Below are positions 1 through 12,690 of a DNA stretch of 64,000 nucleotides, piece by piece. A program made the position numbers and the translations under genes. Every line of letters starts with the position of its first letter. Position 1 is the first letter of the stretch. Below the pieces are notes generated by a model. It saw only the letters and a list, made by a program, of their open reading frames with translations. It was not told the origin of the DNA and did no database searches. Origin of the DNA: Prinia subflava (taxonomy: Eukaryota; Chordata; Aves; Passeriformes; Cisticolidae); assembly GCF_021018805.1 (NCBI RefSeq), contig NC_086248.1:95565239-95629238 (forward strand). Direction: 5' to 3'.

Positions 1-179
1 GCATCTGGACAAAAGCCACTCAGAAACTTCTTCACTGCTTCCCCTTGGCCAGGGGTAGCCGAACGCAGCCCAGGACGCAGAAGAGGCTGTTCACCCGTGG
101 CTTTAGTAGGAACACCTATGAGTGAGGCATGTCCAAGGAGCTTGGCCCTTCTCGCTGACAGGGAAAGAGCGTGACCTCC
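1..179. other. Intergenic sequence upstream of C1orf115
   Basis: There is no recognisable gene or repeat here. The GC content rises sharply after about position 180, where the C1orf115 CpG island begins. Confidence 0.5.
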
Positions 180-1020
180 CGGAGCGGTGCCACGGCGGGA
201 TCTAACAAGGGTCTGGCCGGCCCCTGCGGCGCCGGGGCCGAAGCAGCCCGGGGCGGTGCGGGCTGTGCCGCCCGTCAGCGCTCACCTGTCCCCGGACGGG
301 CTCCGGTCCCGGCTCCTTCCCGCGGCAGAGCGGCGGCGGGGCCAGGTCCGGAGCCGGGGGCGCCGCCAGCCCTCGCCCTCTTCCCTCGGCCGTCCCGCCC
401 CGGGGAGGGGGCAGCGGCCGCCTCCGGCCACACCTGTGGCGCAGCGGCGGAGGAAGCGCCGAGGTCGGCGGAGACGGGTCGGCGCCCGGCGGCACCATGA
501 CGGTGGGTGCGCGGCTGGGCGCCAAGGTGAGGGGCAGGTTCTCCCGCCGCGGGCCCGGCGACGACCAGGTCTCCATCCTGCCCGGCGAGGAGGAGGAGGG
601 GGCGGCGGGAGCCGGGGGCGGCGCGGGGGCCCCGCGGCCGGCGGCGCTGCAGGAGGAGGAGGAGGAGGGCACCGGGTGCAGGAAGGTGCGCTTCGCCGTC
701 CTGCCCGGCTCCTACGAGCCGCTGCGCCCGCCGCGGGCCCCCGGCAAGCGGCCCTATGGAAAGCGCCTGAAGAAGTACGGAAAGGTGAGGGCACAGCGCG
801 CCCGGGGCGGCCGGAGCGGGGACCCTCGGTACGGGGACCCCCGGCACGGCTCTGCGGTGCCGGGAGGGCAGCGGGGCCGCGGCTCCGCAGAGCCGAGGCT
901 CTCGGAATGCCCCTGATCCCTTATCAGGCTTTTCAGAACCAGCGCCCGGCTCCGAGGTGCGGTCAGGGCTCGCTCTGGACCTGCCCGGGAAGGAGCCGGT
1001 GCTGCTGGGGGGGGCGGACA
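180..1020 (+). promoter_or_regulatory. CpG-island promoter of C1orf115
   Basis: This very GC-rich, CpG-dense block surrounds the first coding exon of C1orf115 and runs into its first intron. It contains GGGCGG/CCGCCC-type SP1-like boxes and no convincing TATA box, as is usual for a broadly expressed vertebrate gene. The transcription start should lie in the 300 bases before the ATG at 497; its exact position cannot be read from the sequence. Long open frames on both strands here are a by-product of high GC and are not called as genes. Confidence 0.75.
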
Positions 1021-3247
1021 CCGACCCTCGCCTGGATCAAAGAGCACAAAATCTGTCTATTCGAAGTGAAAATGACACTAAGCTGATCCATGTGATGGGT
1101 GCTTTGCCTCGCTTGGTTCTGCGTTTCCCTCGGCGTCATAATTTTAAAACCATTCCTTAAAACTTCCAGCTAATTGGCCTGCATTTTTTCCCCTTCCACT
1201 GAAGTGCCCGAAAGAAACGGTAAACAGCCCTGCAGGACATTCCTTGGCCAAGGTGATTTAGCAATCACTGCTGGGAGTTACAGGGGAAATAAAAATGCAG
1301 CTTGTTTTTCATCTGTAACAACAGTTTTGGATCAAAATTGTTCTTTTGCTTTCCTGTGTGGGAAGTCACAAGTCCTACAGTCCGGTGGTTTGGTTTTCCT
1401 CCCACCGGAAGATGCGTGCCTTTGGTTACAAAACTGCCATGTGGAAGAATTCTATTGTTTTTCTCTTGTTCATGTCTCTTAAGTACATCTCAGGTATGGC
1501 TTGGATGTTCGTAGCAAAAAAAAGCTTCTGTGTTAGCAGGAGAAACCTGTCTGTTGTCAGGAATCCTTTCCTGCTGCTGAGATTACAGATGTCAGCATGA
1601 GACATGACTTTCTACAGCATTCTATTAAAAAAACCATGATTTTGGTAAAGATATGCTTGCTATGTCAGACATGCAGAAAATGCCATTAGTTTGGCAAAGT
1701 TACTTTTGAAATTGAGTCTACAGATGTCAGCATTGTCAGGAGCTGCCCCTCAAATTCTACTGTTTCATAAAGAAACAAACAGAATATCTCATTCTTTCGT
1801 GATGAATTTGATTCTTTGAGTTTCCAGCCCTGTGTTTTCCAGGTCCCATGCTGTAGGAAGCTGTCTCAGCCTGTCGGCCTGATCTCTAGAGTGCAGTTTT
1901 GTGAGAATGGTTGCAGCAGGTCATCGGTTTGCTGGTGGGATAAAGGTGCTTTCAATGGTGTTTAGAGCACTGGCCAGTTCTTGGGCACTGTGTGTTCCCT
2001 TTTGTGGTGGCCAGATGACATTCCCACAGGGAAGGGTTGCCAGTTTGGCTCTGGCATAAAGAACAACTCATGGAAGAACAGGTGAGGTCTGGGTAGGCAA
2101 GTGAAGGGCAGGAACGGGGAAAGAAGACTCCAGAGTGACATAGTGAGGCAGGGGCAGATGTGGGAAGGGAAGGCCTTGCATCTCCTCCTCCAGCCTCAGG
2201 ATCTGCCCCCAGGCTCAAGATACCTTTTATTTTGGCATCTTAACTCCTTTTGAGTAAGTTTCCATAGAAGTAAAACCAGCAAAGTTCAACTGTGTAGTAG
2301 TACCATGACAGCTGAAGGTTTTTATGTGCCAGAACCTCTGTAATGCAGCTTTAAGAAATCATAAGAGTATAATAGATATTGTTTGGATTTCAATGATTTA
2401 AAAATATTTACTCAGATGCAGTGTTTTCCATGTTACAAGATGTCATTATTTATCTAGTCCCACACAACCATAAAGAGTTACTAACAATAATTGATATTCC
2501 TCCAAATCTGACCACATTGTATTAATTCCCCAGTCGTGAGCAGCCACTTGAGCAAAAACTATCAAAACTGAAATTAAAATTAGATAAAGGTTTTCAGTTA
2601 AATAATTTATGTCAAGTTTATCTCTAGTGCAGTGCATATATGAGTTCTTGAATGTGTACTGATGCGGATCAAAACTTTCATTTTTTTGACAAAAAAAAAA
2701 GTATCTTGACAAAAAGCAATGAAATTTGCATAGAAGTATTCTCACTGATTATTGCCTTCCTGTTCAGCTCCAGTTTAGCACCTTATGAACTTCTAGGAAT
2801 CACTAACATGGTTAGAACATGTAATGTGGGAGTTATGTACTTCTACAAACTAGGGTGAATTTAAACTAATTTTATTCTTGAATAGAATCACATGTAAAAG
2901 CCTGGCTTCCTGTGGAGGCTGCATCCGTTCAGTTTAACTATACCCTGTGGGTGTGTATGCCTATATAAAAATAGATGGAAAAATGTTTTTCCACTCTCCA
3001 GCCCTCGTTAGCTGTGGGAGAATTTCGTTTTCTGGGGCTGTGACATTGACTGTCGGAATGATTTTATGTGAAGGTATTTTCTATCACCTTGTCTTTTTTT
3101 ATCCCTTTTTCTCATCTCTCTCCCCAGAATGTCGGGAAGGTTCTGCAGAAGGGTTGTCGCTACTTGGTGGTCGGTCTGCAAGGATTAGCAGCAGCCTATT
3201 CTGCTCCCTTTGGAGTGTCAGCACATGTGGCATCCTTCGTCCGCTAG
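497..3247 (+). CDS. C1orf115: C1orf115 orthologue (required for drug-induced death protein 1), two exons
   Basis: Coding exons are 497-784 (96 codons) and 3128-3247 (39 codons plus TAG), joined in phase 0 by a GTGAGG donor at 785 and a CCCCAG acceptor ending at 3127, giving 135 aa (human about 142). The start MTVGARL is identical to the start of the human protein as I remember it. In order: a basic N terminus; two acidic Glu runs (about residues 31-34 and 53-57) separated by a Gly/Ala-rich linker; the conserved block around [15 protein letters not shown] (62-76); a basic [13 protein letters not shown] patch ending exon 1; and in exon 2 [19 protein letters not shown] followed by a hydrophobic Ala-rich C terminus ending SFVR, the likely membrane-associated part. 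Human C1orf115 has been linked to drug sensitivity through the efflux transporter ABCB1; its biochemical role is poorly known. The next gene, MTARC1, follows on the same strand as in mammals. Confidence 0.93.
785..3127 (+). other. C1orf115 intron 1
   Basis: This 2.3 kb intron starts in the CpG island, turns AT-rich after about 1.1 kb, and ends in a good polypyrimidine tract (TTTTTTATCCC...TCTCTCCCCAG). I see no repeat family or nested gene in it. Confidence 0.8.
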
Positions 3248-4324
3248 TGCAGCTCCCTGTGCCCCACGGGAGGGGACACAAGGCCACTGCTGCTTTCTCA
3301 GGATTAAATTTGAGACCTGGATCTGAAAAACCTCTTGGACCAACAGCCCTGAGCCCCTGTGCCAGGCCCTTTCCAAGACTGAATGCTCTTCTCTGAAAAA
3401 AAATTCCAGTGCTTTGTAAAATCAGATCAGGTCAAAGTGTAAGGATGGGAAAATAATCTTTGATTAATTGAACTGAAGTTTGGTTTTGGGCATGAGCTGT
3501 GTGGAAGGGAGCCAAGGATGGATGGAAAAGCAAGTAGATGAGGGAGAGAGAAATGAAGGAAAACAGAGGATGAGAGAGCAGCTGGGGAGGTGGAGATGAG
3601 TTTGCATAGTGAGAGGAATTGTCAAAGCAGTGGAGGAAACAGATAACAGAGGATTAGGAAAAGATAGTCTTTGGTTTTCTGAGATTCTGAGTTTGGTGGT
3701 GTTTTTTTATCTGAGAGGGTTAAGATTATGAGTGTACTTAAAAATATGCTTGGACATAAATGGAATGTGGCCTGAGACATGGAGAGCTTTGCTGCATCAT
3801 GGTTGTTCATTTCAAACATTGGACATAATGAGCCTTTAAGTAATCATGAGAAAGATGTAAAAATACGGAAAGAAAATGAGGTGTGTATCTGTGATTTTGG
3901 GGCATTAAAGGCTCACTGTGATTAACATTTTAAACTTTTCCTCTGCTACTATGAAATCTGCATATATTCTTTTACTGAGAACAGAGTTCATGTGTGATAT
4001 ACCTGATTCTGGAAGCTGGGGCATTTTATGTCTAATTCTGTGGTGTTCACCAGGGGAAAAGCAATTGATTGCCAGCTGCATCTGAGAAAAACTATACATA
4101 CAGCATTTGGTATAAGAATGTACAAGTGTGATGTATTAGAATAGGGCTAAATAACCTGCCAGCTCCATCTCTCACCTGGCAGCTGTAAGCAGAGGATGCC
4201 AATACCAGATGCCTCAGCTCAGTGGTGCAGATGCAAAAGCTTCCATGTCACACCTCCAGGGACATAAATCATATATTGATGACACAGAAACAAGGTGGTT
4301 TATGGGCCTTAAAAATTTTGTGGG

Positions 4325-4344
4325 GTTTGTTTGTTTGTTTGTTT
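4325..4344 (+). repeat. (GTTT)5 microsatellite
   Basis: Five perfect copies of GTTT. Confidence 0.85.
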
Positions 4345-4609
4345 CTCTCAGTCTTTAGTGGTAGTTGTAAATGACTTCCCTGATAGCACTTTCTCTGTAT
4401 TATGTATCTTTCTAGTTTTGATGGTGTTTTTTGTAATCAAGGAGTTGACTTAACTGGAAAAAAATTCTGTTCACTTGCTTTCTTTGCCTTTTCTGAACAA
4501 AGGAGTTTGTATGTCTTGGCAAACCACACTGTATTTCTTTTAAATGTAGCAAATGAATCAGATGGGGGGGGTGGGGCAGTGTGTTATGCTCTTTTCTAAC
4601 TGGACTGTA

Positions 4610-4615
4610 AATAAA
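4610..4615 (+). terminator. Candidate polyadenylation signal AATAAA for C1orf115
   Basis: A canonical hexamer sits in the context TGTAAATAAAAC with a downstream T/GT-rich element within about 25 bases. It is the first AATAAA downstream of the C1orf115 stop codon on this strand. Actual use is not shown by the sequence. Confidence 0.45.
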
Positions 4616-4640
4616 ACCCACGAGATCCATGTCTGTTTTT

Positions 4641-6118
4641 ACCTACACACGTAAGTAAGCGCACAAAGGAGGAGTTTCTCAGCAGCAGCCCAGCCAGCGA
4701 GGGGAAGCTGCAGTGTAAACTTCCCCACGTTGTTTTGCCTGTGGCCTCAGTGCCCTGGTAGGACATGATCCCAGAGCATGTGGAAATGCTCAGGAACAGC
4801 AAGGTGTGGAGATGGGGCTGCAGAGGATCTCAGGTTGCAAAAGCGGGGGTAGGAATAGCCACAAAGGGATTTTGCTGATTGATTTCATGCCTTCAGTTGT
4901 TTCTCTTGGGCTTTTTTGTGGGGACAGACCTGTCCCTTTTATCTGCCCCATCAGCATGCCATAGGGCTGTTGATAATGCAGTAAGAACAGGGCTGTCCTA
5001 ACACCCACATGCGACACCAGCCTGCAGAGTCTGGGATTAACGTCAGATTTTGCTACACCACTCCATGTTTTACAGTACTGTCACAGCATAAATCATCAGA
5101 CCTTTTCTTCAAGTTACTAAAGCCATACAGGGAGAGGTTTGTGTCTGCATTTTTCTGTGTGGAGTGAGTGTCCCATCTGTTTGTCTGTGTGTCCCCTGAC
5201 TGGTAAGGTTGCTCCCTCATTGCAACACACAGGGTCCACCTCATTCAGACCTTCTACAAAGGTAAACATGAACCTTAGTTCCTGAACTGCTCAGCACAGT
5301 GGACTTTTGCCTGCTGACACCCACCTCTGCTTACTTGGTGCAACTTGAAGGGAATAACCTGGGTGTTACCCATGCAGAACCTGAATGACATGTACGTGGT
5401 GCTTCTGTGTGAGCCTGAGAAAAGCAGAGCCTCAGGCATATTGGTGAGTCAGCTTTGGCTGGCCAATGTTTCTAAAATAGCCCAAAAACAAAGAAAAAGG
5501 AGAGAGAAAGAAAAAGTGAGCAGTAACCTGTGCAATTGCAATAAACCAGCTAATGATTCATTTTCCTCCCTCAAAATGAACTGATGGTTCTCACTGAGGT
5601 TACCAATTAGTGCTGCTTATCAGTTTTTCTTGAGCAGTGATTCACTCCTCAGCTCCTGAAGGGAATTTGTGAGGCCAAGCCTTGTCCTGAGGGTTTGCTA
5701 CTCTCTTCATTAGCCCAGCTCACTCAGCAGTGTCTAGGAAATCTGAATCCAGAGGGTGAGGTTCATTTTTCATCTGGGTGGATGGCAGAGGACTGTACTT
5801 CCTGTCAGGCATGGCAGCCTCTCTGTTGGGCCAGCTCTGGCTTAGCTGTGATGCAAACAGGTGGAACAGGGCAGGTCCTGCAGCTCTGTTGCTAAATGTT
5901 GTCTTGCTGACTTAAGAGATGTGGAAATGTTCCCTGACCACCTCAGAATCGGCTGGCAGGTCATCTGCTCAGCCAACAAAATGGGCACCTTCCATCTGAA
6001 GCAGAACTGCCGTGCTGGGAATCGCACGTGAGATGAAGGAGAACAAGAGTTGGTGATGAGGAGGAGGCTGGGGTTGGTGAGAAGCCTGGGTTGCCAGCCC
6101 TGGCAGATGCCAAGCCAT
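4641..6118. other. Intergenic, no gene seen
   Basis: Mixed-composition sequence without a supported exon or recognisable repeat. Open frames here are short and not protein-like. Confidence 0.5.
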
Positions 6119-6574
6119 GAGGACGGATGCTTGAGCACATCCAGAGGAGGGTAACAAGGTTGGTGAGGGGGCCTGGAGCACAAGCCCTGTGAGGAACAAC
6201 TGAGAGAGCTGGGGTTGTTTAGCCTGGAGAAGACTCAGAGGTGACCTTATCACTCTCTAAAACCTCCAGAAAGGTGGTTGTATCAGGTGGGAGTTGGTCT
6301 CTTTCTCCAGGCAGCAGCTGACAGAATGAGAGGACACAGTCTTAAGCTGCACCAAGGGAAATATAGTCTGGATATTAGGAAAAAGTTTTTTACAGAAAGG
6401 GTAATAAAGTATTGGAATGGTCTACCTGGGGAGGTGGTGGATTCACCATCTCTGGATGTGTTTAAGAAAAGACTAGATGTGGCACTTGGTGCCATGGTTT
6501 AGTTGAGGTTAGGTTGGGTTGGACTTGATGATCCTGTAGGTCTCTTCCAACCCAATGATTCTGTGATTCTGTGA
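6119..6574 (+). mobile_element. CR1 LINE 3' fragment, forward
   Basis: This is a clear 5'-truncated CR1 (chicken repeat 1) retrotransposon tail. It contains the stretch around GAGCACATCCAGAGGAGGG, then TTTAGCCTGGAGAAGACTC, then the GATATTAGGAAAAAG and CCTGGGGAGGTGGTGGA segments, then GGTCTCTTCCAACCC. It ends in the diagnostic ATTCTGTG direct repeat (two copies) that CR1 uses instead of poly(A). The copy is complete at the 3' end and only moderately decayed. Confidence 0.93.
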
Positions 6575-7769
6575 CAGTCTGGGACTGAATCTTGGCCTCT
6601 GCACAGGTATTATGTATTCTTGGCAAGGTCGTCCTTGGAGATGCCACCCCAGCAGAGACAGCTTTCAACCCACAGGTGCAGAGAGGCTCTTTTATTAAAA
6701 CAGGCTTGTCTGCAGCTAAACTCCTGCTTTGAGGAACAAAACGGATGCTTGACTTGCTCATAAACAATGTGGGATGCGGTGGATACCATGGTGGGAAGAT
6801 TTGATTTGATGTTTGAGCTGGACAAAATATGTTGCCTATTGCTTCACTTGCCAGCTTTTGTCTTCAGCAGTGTGCTACTGTCCTATCTGGTTCCCTTCAG
6901 ATTTCCACACACCTTTCACTCTGCTTTATAACAAATGGCAGGACAAATCGGTTCAGGAAGCTGAGTGCATGCAAGTGTGGCAAGAAGTAGGTAGTCAACT
7001 TGTCCATGCTTCTCTCAGCAACAAACTCCACTAACCAGACAGCCTGCAAAGTCACTTTTACTTTAAATTCCTGGCTATTCCTGGTGGCTGCTCAATGACT
7101 CACAGAGCAGAATAAAGCATATTTCTGCTGTTTTTGCCAGAGTATTTAATTACTCCTCTGGCTTACCATAGGCTCTGAGGAAATGGCAGAGGACTCATAG
7201 CTATTGTCCTTTGTCCTGCAACATTAGCAACAAGGAAGCACTCTTGCACAGCTTGCTTTGGAAGTGCAGTGACTGAGGAGAGCTGTACCACACCGCAGCA
7301 CTTTGGCACTTCCAGATCTTTGCCACTCCCAGGTCACGGATCACTTCAGGGATGAATATCCTTTCTGATCTCTGCATGTCTGTAAGACTGGGAAAGGGGC
7401 AGGTTTTGTGTTGGGGTGCAATAAAACCAGTCGTCTCTTTTTCTGTATCCTGAGTCCCTTGTTAGCTGAACACTGGCACTTCTGAGACAAAACTGATCCT
7501 AAAACATGCAGAAAGTTGGGGCAGTTACCTGTACAGAGTGTGCTTTGGAAATCCTTTTTTCTTCACGGAAGAGTAGAGAGCCTGAAGAAGTTGTAGATTA
7601 ATGGAGATAATTAAATTAAGAGAAAGTAAAGGAATAAAATCCTTCCCTTCCTTCTCCTTTCAGGAAGTAGTATTGGGCTGCCAGGCCTGTTTTGGGGTGA
7701 ACAAAAAGACTAGGCTGGGCTCAGAGAGGGTGGTGCACTTTCCTGAATCCTGCAACGTGCATGAGGAGA
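6575..7769. other. Intergenic, no gene seen
   Basis: No supported gene and no repeat family that I can name. Confidence 0.5.
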
Positions 7770-7945
7770 GATGCAGAGCTCTGGACTGGTTCAGCTGGAG
7801 GAGGGAAGACTTAGGAGAAACTTGACAACAGCTTTTCAATACATAAGAAAAAATTTCCAATAAGATGGACCCAGCTCTTTACTGAAGTCTGCAGCCAGAC
7901 AGCAAGAGGTCATGGTGGTAAATCCAAACTGGGGAGTTTTCAGCC
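7770..7945 (+). mobile_element. Degraded CR1 LINE fragment, forward
   Basis: The order of segments (CAGCTGGAGGAGGGAAGACT, then a 'cttgacaacagcttttcaatac' type stretch, then AGATGGACCCAGCTCTTTAC, then AGGTCATGGTGGTAAATCC) follows the CR1 3' region with many substitutions. The diagnostic 3' repeat is absent. Confidence 0.55.
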
Positions 7946-10900
7946 AGAAACAAGTCAGGGAAATCATAATAGTAATGATCATAATGATATGATCATTAAG
8001 AAAGAGAAGAGGTTACTTCAGGAGGCTGAAGTCCGTCTGTGGAGTGTCTCAAGGCACGACTGTACAAAGTGGGAAACAACCCAGTGTGAATGCAGCGTTT
8101 ACTCTGCTGTGAGCGGGAGGCTGGAGGAGAGACCTCCTGGGCTTCTTCCAGTCTGGATGAGGGATCCTGCCACGGTAAGCAGAAAACTTTTCATTTACCT
8201 ACTGTATGGAAATGCAGAAGACTGAGCTCCTCACCCTTGCTAGAAGCACTGATGCGAAGAATAAAGCTTTGCTCCTGGTAACAAGGAGCGACTGGCGAGG
8301 GTAGCAGCGCTGCCTGAGGAGAGCTCGGTTTCCACCGCTGCTTCCACTTCCCTGCGCTCCGCTGGCTGAAAGGCGACTGTCCTTTACTGCCATCTCCTGG
8401 GAAAAAACCCAAAGATTCCCAGCCTCGTCAGCTCCCCCGTTGTTCTGCCTCATCTCCTGCAGGGATTTCCTGCCTTTCCTCAGGCTGGCCTCCCTGTTTG
8501 TCCAGATCCATCCTCAGGATGTGGGGTCTCAGCATTGTAGTGTGCATCTCTGTATACCAGTGTTTCCTACCCACTGAGTCCTGAGCCTCCTCTGTCCAAG
8601 TGTTTCAAATGTAAAGCCATAGAAACATTGTTCTTATGTCGGGGTTTCTTTCCTTCAATACCTAAAAATGCAGTGCACTGTGCCCCGAAGTTCTTGCCGT
8701 GCCTCAAAAGCATTCCTTAAGGAAGATTCACTGGATGTGAGGGGATGAGCCACTTCTTGTTTCTAAACCTCACCCTTTTCTGGAGAGATGACAGCTGCCT
8801 ACAAGAGGATGTGTAATTTTGAATTGGAGGTTGGCAGACTGGAATGACACACCCCCCCAGGAGTGCCGTGGACCCCAGCTCCAGCAAACCACACGTACTT
8901 GCCTCCTCATGCTTTCTGTATTCCCTTGTTTCTGTTGCAAGGAATCCTGGCTCCTTCCTTTCCTGGGACACTGAACTAGCATCTGATTGTTTTTTCAGCT
9001 GTGCCTGAATTAGGGTGGGGACTTTCCTGCCCTGTGATGGCTGATGAACCAGAGCTGCAGAAGTGTTAATGTTTGTGCTGCTGAAGAAGTGCCCTGCTCT
9101 ACTGCAAAGCCTTTCCTTTGGTCCTTACCTGCTCTCCCAGGTGACACACAGCTCTACCCTGACTTCAGACTCCTGAAGCTGCTGATGGATGTTATATTCA
9201 TATGGAAAATAGCATTTACAGAACACTGGGAGAACTCATAATGTCAACAGCCCTGTTAGTTAATACTGGGCCAAACATTTGCCTGGAACAACCATTTCTT
9301 TGTTGTCCTGTTGTATTTAGAGACTAAAGTTTAGCTTTTGACTGGAAGAAAAAGATAATTTTCAATTCATCTTTCTGTATGTCAGCTATCAAAGTAGCCT
9401 ATCAACCCACCTGGGTTTTGGGTATAAATAATTCTCTGTATAGGAAAAACCTCACCAAAAGAGAGAAATCCTTTTATTTCTTTGCTCTGGCTCCATTGAA
9501 AGGCATCTGTCATTAATGACTCTATTTATAACTCTAGCATTGCCAATTGCTCGCCTGAGATTTTTCCACAGATGAATTTCACTGAGCTCATTTCTAGTGC
9601 ATGACTCACTGAACTCTGATTTCCTTCAAGATTTTAAGAGGAAACAACAATGCTTTTATCCTCCCCTCCTCTCTGGGAAGGAATTCTTTGAATTTATTGT
9701 TAATTCTAACTTTGGAAAAAGGATATAATTTGTGTTATGTGAGTATATGATTTTTATCATATCTTGTTGAAATCAGCATACTTGGCCAGGTTATTGCCTC
9801 ATCCCTACCTTTTGCTGAATTATCAGAGAGTCACTGAAAAAATAATTGCCATATCCCTGGTGTGTGCATTTAATTCCTCCACTGAGACAAGCTCAGGCTA
9901 CATTTAGCTCCATCCTAACATACTGACACCTGATTGAGGCCAGCATTTTGCTGTCTTTGTCATTGGGCTTTTTCCATAATGTCCATCCAAACCTCTCCCC
10001 TCAATGTGGTAATTTATACCTTTCCAAAATACAGCACTGTGTACATATTGAAGACCTAGAAGATCCCCAGCTGCTTGTCTTTCTTTTAGTGGAAACAAGT
10101 AAAATTGTTCAACTCTCTCCTCATCATTCATCTTAGGTCTCTGATTAAACTGCTGCTAGAAGAGAGTCTAGGTTTGCCTCTAGAATTATCTCAAATTACC
10201 CACTACATCTGAAGGCAGATATGCTTTTTACTTTCTCCATACAAATTTTTCCACCTGAAAATTTGTCCTGTGCTGCTGAGTTAACACCATGTTTTTTAAA
10301 GATATGTCAACATTGTGTACTTTCATGGCTGAGGGAGCCCAGCCCCAGTTTGCTGCAAGATTGACACTGTGAATATTTCATGTGATCAGACACATTTTAA
10401 GGAAGCCTGAAACAAGACCCTGGTGCAGAGAATTTCAGCACAACTGTCCCAAAGTACTTTGATGAAGGCATCAGCAATTGAAAACATGGTCATTTGCTTT
10501 TAAGGGCAGGAATGCTGTACCTGCCTCTGACTACAACAAACACAGTTCTGTCACACAAGAGGCTGTGTTGGCTGTGTTTGGACTGTAACAAAACCAGCAC
10601 CTATTTTGTCTGAGTAGCTCTATTCACATTGCTTAACAGTAGAAGGAGCTTGTGGCTCCAGGCAAGCACCAGTGTGCCTGGGATGGAGGATTGAACAGAA
10701 CTGCTGGTCAGGCTCTGTACCGGAGACTGTTTGGGAGGCACCTGGGGCATGGGTGAAGAGGGCTTTCCTCAAAGCCTGCAGACTCACACGTGAAACATTT
10801 AGCCACAGCTGTGCTCTCTGCAGCTATTTCTGATTTTGTGTTGCTTGTTGCACAGCAGGAGAGATTACAGAGATGCTGCTGCCTTCTGTTATTTCTTTAA

Positions 10901-11991
10901 GCTCCTTCTCACCACACTCTCCAAGAAGAGTCAGGGCTGAATGTAACAGAAGGGCTGGTCTGAACAAAATCTCCTTAGGATCCTTAGGTGAGTAGATCTA
11001 GGGAATGAAAGTTTAAGGTCCTTCTTGGATTTTGAAATATTTTTTCTCTAAATTAATACCCAATCGTTAGCCAAAATGAGTTATTTCTGAATTCAGTTAA
11101 CAAGTCCTTTGAACTAAAAGAATGTGGTTCTGTACATCTCTGTGCTGCCCCTAATGTGCAGCTAGGAAGGAGCTGTAGCTTCTCACAACCATCAAGATCT
11201 TTACTTCTCCAAATTCTCATGCTGGTAAAGTATATATGTGCTCCAGAGCTATTTTCTCTGGCACCCAGAAGAAGCTAGCAAGCAGTAAATCACCCAAATT
11301 TTTTTCACCTTATCTCAAATTCCTGCTATTTTGATGCCTCATAGACAGAAGTTCAGAGAACAGAACCATTCTGCACTTTGCAGTTTGCACAGTGGAGAAT
11401 ACTGTGCTCCAGAAACCACAGGAGTAAGTTACTCATTTTTGCCTTAAGCTCGTGAACATAAGCATTAATGTTTGTCAGGAGTGGCCAGCATAAATAGTAG
11501 TTTGTTTGATTTTTAAAATTTATTTCATGTGATGCATCACTTTCCTTGTTAAATTCTAAAACTAGTTTGTGTTTTTGTTTTCATCTCTTTAGTACTTATG
11601 TTAATACATTTTGATTCCTGCTTGCAAGCACTGCTTATCAGACATTAGACAGTTGCTGCAGTTTTGTTAAACATTTGCTAGCACATAAGATGCCTGGTTC
11701 CCCTTACAGCATTTTTCTGCTCCTGTGGGGGCAGGTGCAGATTAAAGACCTCTGTGTGAATTCAATTAAATTCAACAAAATACAGACTCCATGTTAAATG
11801 AGAAGATTAATGGTTACTGAAGAGTGGGCAAGGGTTCTCAGTCTGCTCAGCAGGATTGTCTCCCCTCTTGTGTCTGTTGGAGGAGTCATAAAAGCAATCA
11901 AAAGTAATTATTTTTGACTCAGTGGGTCAATGATTTGAAGGTGGTGGGGCAGGTCTGGTCAAACCAGACCAAGCCGTTTAGCACCTATGAT
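7946..11991. other. Intergenic, no gene seen
   Basis: A long AT-leaning stretch between C1orf115 and MTARC1. I find no second MOSC-domain gene, no RNA gene and no clear repeat. A perfect short inverted repeat, GGTCTGGT-caa-ACCAGACC, lies at 11952-11970. Confidence 0.5.
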
Positions 11992-12690
11992 TTACCTGGA
12001 GCAATGGGGGATCCCAGGGATATGGAGACCAGGGTGTCCCAGTAAAGTAGCACAAGAAGGGGTTTCAAGTGATGTGGAAGGTGAGCAGGCAGCAGACTGT
12101 CTCTGCACATCCCCCACACAGGCTCTGCTGATCAATAGGTAATCTCCGGGACTGTTCTGGGCCTGTTCAGAGGGCAAATTCAAAACGAACAAGTTTTGTT
12201 TATCTTTCATGTTGTGGTGTACTTGTAGAAGGAGAAAGGTCTCAAAACCCATGACTAGAATCAGGGCATGGTTTAACAGCAAAGTGGTGAACAAGAGGGC
12301 AAAGGCATTGCCCTCCCTTTTGCCTTTTCACAAAGCTAATGTTACCAGAGACCTTTACCCCAGGATCAGTTAGCAAAATGTGAATGACAAGGAGCAACTA
12401 CTCAATATGGCTGGGAGACCACAAAATTAATACAGAGCATTCTGATGAGGAATGTATACATTACTCCCTTCTGCACCAAACCTGCTCAGGTGGGCTGCTG
12501 GTGTCCCAGCACTGCTGCCTGCCCAGCACCCCTCATCTGAAAGAAACAACCAAAGGCATCTGCAGCAAAACCAGGTTTAATTCCCTTCTCTGTGATCACG
12601 CAGGTGTCTGTCTCTTTGGCACTATTTGTGTCATGCTTTCATTCTCACAGTCATATCCTGGTCCTTTTAATTAAGGACTCCTCTGTGGAC
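11992..12690. other. Intergenic, no gene seen
   Basis: Contains a 100-codon open frame on the minus strand at 11992-12294, but its composition and lack of recognisable motifs do not support a gene. Confidence 0.4.

Larger units (their letters stand above)
3248..4640 (+). other. Probable C1orf115 3' UTR
   Basis: This is non-coding sequence after the stop codon. The first well-placed AATAAA is at 4610-4615 and is followed by a T/GT-rich stretch (TGTCTGTTTTT). That would give a 3' UTR of about 1.4 kb. A (GTTT)5 microsatellite lies at 4325-4344. The extent is an inference from the signal only. Confidence 0.4.

Noticed and set aside
171..1086. Several long frames on both strands around C1orf115 exon 1
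   Set aside because: They are Pro/Arg/Gly-rich shadows of a CpG island; only the frame from 497 matches a known protein and joins exon 2.
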